From the NCBI GenBank assembly GCA_029891345.1, contig CM056995.1:80973895-81037894 (forward strand): DNA of 64,000 bases, read 5' to 3'. Of the stretch, positions 57,209 to 64,000 are shown one piece after another; positions within the stretch are counted from its first letter, which is position 1; each line of letters starts with the position of its first letter. Origin of the DNA: Dryococelus australis (taxonomy: Eukaryota; Arthropoda; Insecta; Phasmatodea; Phasmatidae). The notes under the pieces are model-generated. The model had not been told where the DNA came from, searched no databases, and was given only the letters and a program-made list of their open reading frames with translations. The position numbers were made by a program, and so were the translations under genes.

Positions 57209-57639
57209 TATATAATCCATTCACGGTTACTTCAGCTTTTTCTGAACCCCTGTTAAAGTTCTCCTTCTAGTATATTCCTCCGCGCCGTGCAAACTAAGCT
57301 TAACTTAGCCTGGAGAATTACACCAACGCACCGCATTCGTGCGCGCTCAGCTGTAACAGTATTTTGTATAAGGACTATTTCTCACTAGACGCTACCAACA
57401 CACGTTTTCTCACCGTTTTTTATTCATATTATTTATAAATGAGGCATTATAATTTATAGATAAAATATTAATAATGTTTCAGTTTAACAGGGGAAAAAAG
57501 TAACTTTCATGAACACAAGTATAAAACGCTTGTGATAAAGGACGTATTTAGGAAATAACTAAACACGTCATACATGGGGAGATGATTCAAAGGTTGATTA
57601 AAAAAAGGCCGAAGAAACAGTGAATGGACTATAGTTGTA

Positions 57640-57960
57640 TGTTGTCCGCGCTGCGGTTGTAAGCACCAGCTCAATTGGCTCGCTACAAGAAGGCTATAGC
57701 GCCGCGGAGGGACCTTGGCGCGGTGGAGGCGGCAGATCAATACGCCCGTCGTGGCGCAGTACGGCGAGCTGGGCGGCGCCCGTCGCGGACACCCCTGTCA
57801 GGCCGGCGCCACGCACTCTGCTGCAGGCCGATGAAATTCTGGGCATGCTTCGCCTCCGGCTCCCACGGCTTGCGTCGTAAAAAGACGCCATAACGTCGCG
57901 GGCGGGCCGAGGTAGCGTAGAACGTGACAACAGCTTCCACGCCCCCCCCCCTCCCGCCTT
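57640..57960. other. CpG-rich island-like patch
   Basis: This segment has many CpG dinucleotides and a far higher GC content than its surroundings, with open frames on both strands. One plus-strand frame reads VADTPVRPAPRTLLQADEIL, then GMLRLRLPRLAS. It could be a host exon, a promoter or a captured GC-rich fragment; I see no splice sites that settle it. Confidence 0.35.
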
Positions 57961-58011
57961 TTTTCGCCAAAAATACTGTGTTCGCGCACGATTAACATAG
58001 CGCCGATCATA

Positions 58012-58435
58012 AAGGCAGTTCACGATCAAGTGAGCAATTTTGAAATGAATATTTTTAAAAAGTCATTGCCCCTGCTTGCATATTCTTTATCGAACGCACT
58101 GAGTGACATTCGCCCAGTAAAGTTGGTAACGATGGAGGGAAAGTATTTCCATATCTTAAAGTCGGTAAAAAAGCTTTAGGTAACCATTTGTTATAATTTA
58201 AATTATTTGTTTCACTTTCTCGTTTTTTTCAATTCATCGAAGTGTAAAAATTTGACAAATTTGTAAAATATATACTTACCTAATAATTTCACAGTTTGAC
58301 TTTACCGACGTATGAATAAAATGATGAGGCCCATGGCAATGTTAATTTTACATAAGGTGGAATTTTACACAACGTACATACAAGTACATCGTAAGCAGGG
58401 CTTTCAAAAGTGCTCATTTTACCTTGAACAGCCAT
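58012..58435 (+). mobile_element. MITE family A, full copy
   Basis: TA flanks at 58010-58011 and 58436-58437. The left end is AAGGCAGTTCACGATCAAGT and the right end TTTTACCTTGAACAGCCAT. 424 bp. Confidence 0.9.
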
Positions 58436-58437
58436 TA

Positions 58438-59638
58438 ACAATATTGTAAAACTACTGCTGGTTCGTGATTAATCGAACATTTTTGAGACGCCTGCACAAA
58501 TTCTTTCTCCTCGCTGGATATCCGTCCGCAACATGAAAAAATTAATGCAGTCAAGAACTGGCGAAACTTTTCAAATGCTCTACCCTCCCCCCGCGGAAGA
58601 AAAATGTATTGTCCCCTTTCTACAAAAAAAATTATAGTGTTTTGCTTAATAAATTCAATTCATTAATTATTCAAATTTCATTAAAATAAAATTTTAGTTT
58701 ACAAAAAACATTGACTCCATAACTTAATAAAGTAACTGAATATAAATGAAATTAATACACATAGTTGTATACAAACGACAAGTATAAAATTAAAAGACAA
58801 TACCTAACTTTCCTTAAGAAATCAGAAATATTACTTAAAATATTTTGTAACACATTGTCATGTCAACCCTTATTTCAGTGCTCCATTTCAGTCCAGATGC
58901 GTTTATTGTATAAGATCATTAGCAAGTTCTGGTGTCAGTAAGGGGATCGGGGAAGTTAGAAATGAGAACAATGCCACTGGTAATGCACCACGTAAACTGC
59001 TCGTTTTGCGTGGGGTGGGTAATGTTCTGTGCTCAGCGCACATTTCCAAATAAGCATACATAATCGCCAAAATGTAAGTTACGTCCTTGAATGGCTTAAG
59101 GCTCTACTTCACGTCTCACGCAGAAATTCTTCTTTTTCGTGTCGTAATTTAGGTTTTCAGAATAATTGTTAAGAACATCTGTCTTTATAAAATTTATATT
59201 ATACGATTTGTTAAGTATTTTTGCACTTGAGTTTACCACGTGCTGTTTGGTAGTTGTAGAACGGCAGAAACGTACTGATATGTTAAAATTTACATTAAAC
59301 TATTTCTGACAAATTATATGCCGATAGGTCGGATTTCACGTCTGTACTACAGCGTAAGGCAAAGAGCTAAACTTCTACACTGGCATTTTTAAAATTTCTG
59401 CTTCACTAAAACGTATTGTTACACGACGCCAGGGGGCGTATCCATGTTCGTGATGGACGTAGGTCATAATAAAAATAAAACAACTATATTTGATTATAAT
59501 TTATTCACACAGCTATTATTTACAGCAATAATCTATCTATGTATTTTCACTATTACTCTTTTTGTTTCAATATGACCGCATTATTTAATGCCTTTCCCTA
59601 CATCTCTGTTTGGTTATAGTCAATTAGCTCACGCTCAT
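58438..59638. other. Gene-free stretch, nothing recognised
   Basis: AT-rich, stops in all frames, no repeat partner noticed. Confidence 0.35.
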
Positions 59639-59639
59639 C

Positions 59640-60260
59640 ATTAACACATGTTCAGTCTGTCTGTTGCCGTCATTTCAAATGTCTTTCGCACTCGCACATC
59701 CAGGGACCGCGGTTGCTGAGCGGTTAGACAGCTCGCCTCCCACCAAGGTGAACCGGGTTCAACCCCCGGCCGGGTCACTCCCTGATTTTCGCAAGTGGGA
59801 ATCGTGCCGGACTATGCCGCTAGTCGGCGAGTTTCCTCGGGGATTTTCCCATTTCTCCCGTCCTTGCATTCCGGCGCTGCTCCATTATCACCTCATTTCA
59901 CCCTCACAGGCTCTCGAGACCTCGTTGTTAAGGGCCACCTAAATCTCTCAACTCAACTCACGCATCCAGTCCAATAGTCCAGATTGCCAGTCGCACTCTT
60001 CAGTGCAGCAATGCTCGCAGTCGCCGATTTTCCTCCCGCTGGTCACTTCTCTCGCCACTCGTTGCTCTTCTCTCTCGTCTATCGCTTAAGGCCACACTAT
60101 CGCCCAAACTTCAGACACATATCAACTTCCCGCTTGGAAACACGACGCGCTCTTATAATATCAGCAGTCAAAATCTGGAATATTTTCTGTACCTCGAGTT
60201 ACGCTGAGAGAGGCAAGGACGATCGAAACCAGAACATTCTTCAGAAAAACGCAGAAATTC
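59640..60260 (-). repeat. Dispersed repeat R3, reverse copy, split by a SINE
   Basis: The right part reads 'ctcacgcatccagtccaata' and 'gactgccagtcgcact'-like blocks. It is the complement of 'gactggatgcacgagtgaaa' and its surroundings in the copies at 5745 and 9781. The left part ends in 'ctcgcacatcca' just before the SINE. Similarity fades beyond about 60090. Confidence 0.5.
59701..59965 (+). mobile_element. tRNA-derived SINE, full length
   Basis: The head carries a polymerase III A box (ggttgctgagcggttagac, about 59711) and B box (gggttcaacccc, about 59755) at normal tRNA spacing. The body carries 'gggaatcgtgccggactatg' and 'gcattccggcgctgctccat', and the tail is 'ctctcaactcaactca'. The flanks 'actcgcacatcca' and 'actcacgcatcca' are a likely 13-bp target duplication with two changes. 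Three headless copies at 6848, 17665 and 55808 belong to the same family. Confidence 0.85.
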
Positions 60261-60467
60261 AATCTGTTGAAGACCAGGAGTGCGCGAGCGGCAAAAGAGT
60301 TATCGCGGCGACACGCTTGCTATTCAAACACTCCCCCCCCCCTTTTTTTTTCCCCTGCGCACGCTATTATATCATTATTCTATCTTTCTCTTAGTTCCGC
60401 TCGCTCGCGCGGTTCGAAGCAGCAAGCGCGTAACACTATGATAATAACATATGACTCCGGGTCGTAT

Positions 60468-60530
60468 TGGCTTATACGCATGCGCCGATCAAGCGAAACT
60501 TTGAAATTGTTACAAACATAAATGACTCTG
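60468..60530 (-). repeat. MITE family A relic, reverse
   Basis: 'cttatacgcatgcgccgatc' and 'aagcgaaactttgaaattgt' match 'ctttattcatgcgtcggtca' and 'aggggaactgtgaaattatt' of the reverse copy at 62831. No ends remain. Confidence 0.5.
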
Positions 60531-61767
60531 TGTTCCTGCCAAGTGCCTTTATCTTGCTTCATCTCCTTCAAAAGTGCGACGTAGTCGTGACGTCGCTGTG
60601 TTGCTGCTCGAATTCAAGCCAAGGAGACGAATGCTCCCTCAATAAACCCTTCACCCAAGGGCGCGAGCGACGTCCCCTTCACATGATCTGCACAGTACTA
60701 CGACAATTTCGAAACGAAGACTAGTGTTCGAAATTATACACACTTCATCACGAAGGGATCAAGGGGATGTCAAGAATCGTGGGTACAGTAGGGATCAAGG
60801 ATAAGTGAACGAGAATATTTAGCAGTGAATTCTAACACAGCTTAGTTACTTTCATGTCAATTGTTTTACCCTAGTACAAATAAAATATGATAAAACCAGT
60901 TTATGTGGCCAACCAAATTCAACATTAAAATCAGTGCTGCTGTAGATATTCTTGTGAGTAATGAAGTTGATGTACACACATTTACGGGCTGTTTTTTTAA
61001 AGTCGGATTCGAAAATGCACTAGTAACCACGAAACAGCAATGGCTATTACGTTCACTTATTTTAGGAAATGTGCCAAGGAGTCTATTGGACACTCCAGTA
61101 CTGTAGGACAACAGTGAGTTCAGAAATTACTCGCAGATGGATGGGGAAAAAAATATTATCTGGAAGTTGAATATAAATTATTTATATGTTAACATACAAT
61201 CACTTTAAAATTAACATTTTGATATTTTACGGATGTTATTTTTTGAACAATAATTCTTCTTTTTGCGAAGCGAGGGTGGAAAGGATGGGGAGGAAATGTC
61301 GGGCCCCATAAATTCTCCCACACCTTAAACATGACCTCGGAGGGAGAAAATTGCTCGAAAGAAGGCGAGTTGTGCATAAAAATTTTCGTAGTCTACGTGG
61401 AAACTAAAATGAAATATACGAGGCTTTTTTTTTTCTATTAAAAAAGCAGGTTTCGTACGAGGTGCGATTCTTTTCGCGCAGAATCTGGAAAGCAAACGGC
61501 CATGCCAGAAAGTCAAGCAGGTTCCTTGCGAAACCAATACGCACGTATATTTGTTTGGGTAACCTGCGAGCAATTTAACTGTCGCAGAAAAACAGTTTAT
61601 GACATTTGCTGATTTTACATAGCCATACCTCTAAAATCGAAATATTCATATAAATTCATAAAAATTATCAATATAAAAATATATTAGAATTATAGATATA
61701 TTCGAATTATAGATTTAATTTAAATTAATATTGAATTATATAATAATATTAGCATAATAATAAGCGT

Positions 61768-62115
61768 TTGAAGATTTGCTTTTTTCGCAAAAATTTAATT
61801 CCACTAAAAATGAATCATTGTTTCCAGACGTTTACGTATAGGATGAAACGAGTCGTAGACCCCTTTGAGTTTTATTTACCCAACCTGCGCATGTCAATGG
61901 GCAGAAACAATCTCCGTGGTCCGACATTCAGACAACACTGTGATAAGGTCATATATGCAAAAAATTTCGTTGTCGTTGGGAACAATATAGCGATTGCTAA
62001 ACTGAGGTACCAGTCCATGTTTTTTTCAGTTAGTGAACCTGAACCTCAGACAAACATAATTTGTTCAGCACTCGCAATTCTCCAGGAATTAAAACAACAT
62101 GGCTATACATACTGA
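61768..62115 (+). CDS. Unidentified 115-residue open frame
   Basis: The longest plus-strand open frame of the last 10 kb. It contains RVVDPFEFYLPNLRMSMGRN, then TFRQHCDKVIYAKNFVVVGN and PQTNIICSALAILQEL, and its composition is less biased than that of chance frames here. It has no known motif. It could be part of an exon or of a transposon gene. A frame at 62313-62525 (GFIRKSVFDNAIIFPRHERR) beyond the TA run could be related but cannot be joined with confidence. Confidence 0.22.
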   Translation: MKICFFRKNLIPLKMNHCFQTFTYRMKRVVDPFEFYLPNLRMSMGRNNLRGPTFRQHCDKVIYAKNFVVVGNNIAIAKLRYQSMFFSVSEPEPQTNIICSALAILQELKQHGYTY

Positions 62116-62147
62116 TAATGTCCAACCTGCAATTTCTTTAGATATAT

Positions 62148-62150
<3 letters not shown>

Positions 62151-62224
<74 letters not shown>
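62151..62224. repeat. (TA)n microsatellite
   Basis: About 74 bp of unbroken TA. Confidence 0.97.
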
Positions 62225-62229
<5 letters not shown>

Positions 62230-62830
62230 CGCTTATCAGGAAAACTTCACGAGAACGAACCTCTGTCATGAAACAATACCACTTGGATTGCCGCAGGCCT
62301 TTGATATGAATTGTGAGCGTTGCCCACTTTCCGTGTAGTGGAAAATTTTATATTGGAATTGAAGCACGAATTCTTCGCAAAAGGCGAGTTAAGGATAACG
62401 ACACAAGTAAACCTCTTTCCCTAAATTTGACAAGAGGATTCATACGCAAATCCGTCTTTGATAATGCAATTATATTTCCTCGTCACGAAAGAAGAGTGGC
62501 AACCCCAATTTTTCCCGTGAAATAATTTGATGATAGCGCCAGGTCTTTGCGGTGTTTTAATATCTTTGTTCAGTTACACACTATACAGACAGACACTCGC
62601 TGTTTCAGCTTGACTCCTGCGTCTGCAGTATCCGTATCTCTAAAGATTGTGTACCGCCGTTAGGAACCACTCAAGGTCATAAGTCGCATAAAGGTTTTCA
62701 ACAATTTTTGCGTTTATCATGTAGCCGAAGTTATTCGGTCAAATATGCATTGCATTCTATATTTTACATACGCATACTTTGTCAAAAACTATTCATTTAA
62801 TTACAGTATGCTCTGTAATTACAAATTCTA

Positions 62831-63253
62831 TAGGCTATCCATGGTAAAACGAGAACTTCAGGTAGCCCTGCTTATGATCTATTTGTATGCACATTGTGTA
62901 TTCTTCCAACAAATGTAAAAATAACATTGTCATGTGCCTGATCACTTTATTCATGCGTCGGTCAAGGGGAACTGTGAAATTATTAGAAACGTAAATATTT
63001 AAAACATTCTATTATTGCACTGTCTTATACGCAATCAAAACCAGAAAGTAAAAGGAAATATTTTAGTATTCACGAACGTTTATTTAACAGTTTGAATTTA
63101 ACGTCAAGACAGAGAATTACTTTTTATTCCGTTGTAGCCAACTTTACTGGGCATCATGACAGTCAGTGTGCCAGTTGAAATATATGCAGGTAAGGGCAGT
63201 GACATTTTTCAAGGGTTGATTTCAAAAGTGCTCACTGTACAGTGAACAGCCTT
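62831..63253 (-). mobile_element. MITE family A, reverse, well preserved
   Basis: TA flanks at 62829-62830 and 63254-63255. The left end is TAGGCTATCCATGGTAAAAC and the right end CTCACTGTACAGTGAACAGC. It is used as the reference for the reverse orientation. Confidence 0.92.
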
Positions 63254-63485
63254 TACCTAATTTAAGGCGGGGCCTACTTAGCTCTTGAAATGCGGTGCAG
63301 CATGTTGAAATACGCGTTATGCGACGAAACTGTTAAACGTGTCCCCAATGTGTTTACCTAAGAAAATAAAAACACACCCAGTTAGAAACCCGAATGGTAC
63401 TTTAAAGACACCACGTATGCTATGAATACACTGATGGAAAGTGGAAAATGAACACCGGGACGCAATGGTCCCACATGAACTGGGG

Positions 63486-63514
<29 letters not shown>

Positions 63515-63517
<3 letters not shown>

Positions 63518-63720
63518 GCTCTACAAAATGTTTTGTTAATTTACACACGGCCAAATAGTTTTATGGTAAACACAAAATATTTTGTAGCCACCACAAAATA
63601 CATTTTTAGAGCCCACACATGTTTAGTGGTAACAACTATAAATTTTTGTGTTCACCACAAAATAGTTTGGCTGTGTGCATAGAAACAACGCATTTTGTAG
63701 CAGCCACAAAGTATTTTTTT
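63515..63720. repeat. Fold-back repeat rich in ACAAAATATTTTGT
   Basis: The two halves of the segment are imperfect reverse complements about a centre near 63612 ('acacggccaaatag' at 63545 against 'tagtttggctgtgt' at 63664). Each half repeats 'cacaaaat' in both directions. It is probably a small fold-back element. Confidence 0.55.
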
Positions 63721-63829
63721 CAGTGTGAATGGAGGTTTTATTGAATAATTACACAGATTGTTCCACGCTAATACCACCTGTTGTTGCAATTGGTGGAGGT
63801 TTGCTACCGGTAGGCTGCACGACGAGAAC

Positions 63830-63935
63830 ATTACACGCCAGTTCAAAGTCTTGCGCGTAGATGCGATGGTGCATTTGATACGCGTATCATTGCAGCCTTT
63901 ATCGCTCCCGCGCTTCAATCCTCAAATGCGAAAAT
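63830..63935 (-). repeat. Coding-like dispersed repeat, partner of 48680-48785
   Basis: The minus strand reads KRGSDKGCNDTRIKCTIAST, then RKTLNWRV. The plus strand at 48.7 kb reads KRGSDEGEIATLKCTIAAMR, then KALNWRV. The match is clear at both DNA and protein level. Confidence 0.6.
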
Positions 63936-64000
63936 AACTCCAGTTTGGCGACCGCTTTAACTGAAACATTAATTTGGTAGTTGTTTAAAATGATTTTTCA

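Larger units (their letters stand above)
60261..62828. other. Mostly gene-free stretch
   Basis: It contains a C/T-rich homopolymer tract at about 60331-60353, a MITE relic, one unassigned open frame and a (TA)n run. Nothing else was recognised. Confidence 0.35.

Overview
The window looks like repeat-dense, AT-rich genomic DNA of an animal, most likely an arthropod and probably a hemimetabolous insect. The evidence is indirect: there are no prokaryotic operons or ribosome binding sites, long stretches lack genes, and the DNA holds Tc1-like, hAT-like, LTR and Polinton/Maverick relics, tRNA-derived SINEs, two abundant TA-flanked MITE families and long (TA)n runs. I found no complete, intact host gene. 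A few exon-like or promoter-like segments are listed with low confidence.

Layout. 0-1.4 kb: a broken Tc1-like transposase. 2.9-10.6 kb: MITEs, a dispersed repeat (called R3 here), a SINE tail, a hAT-type (DUF4371-like) transposase relic and a gag relic. 13-21 kb: MITEs, a degraded Tc1-like element with both terminal repeats, and two diverged copies of a 1.4-kb segment about 5 kb apart. 22.2-22.5 kb: a candidate divergent promoter with two CCAAT boxes, an E2F-like site and a TATA box on each side. The leftward transcript would have a short first exon ending in a good splice donor.

25.4-34.9 kb is the core of the window, a decayed Polinton/Maverick. In order it carries a triple zinc-ribbon ORF (+), a SAP/Rho_N-like start followed by protein-primed DNA polymerase B (+), a probable penton-like structural protein (-), the packaging ATPase (+), a zinc-ribbon/integrase/chromodomain protein (-) and a fibre-like protein with internal repeats (-). 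In the intact element these would replicate, package and integrate a virus-like genome. Here every gene has stops or frameshifts, and the polymerase and ATPase active-site motifs have changed. No major capsid protein, protease or terminal repeat pair was recognised.

37.2-40.7 kb holds a second set of broken minus-strand coding segments that I could not assign. One part has three copies of a cysteine-containing module built around N-L-C-P-D-S-x-L-P.

41-64 kb is again mainly repeats. It includes an A-type MITE inserted into another A-type MITE, which shows the TA target duplication directly, and a full-length tRNA-derived SINE inserted into an R3 repeat. Two loci show the same unusual structure: (TA)n, an inverted copy of a short unique arm, (TA)n, then the arm itself.

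Nearly all boundaries of decayed elements were set by eye from sequence similarity within the window and are approximate unless a target duplication is stated.
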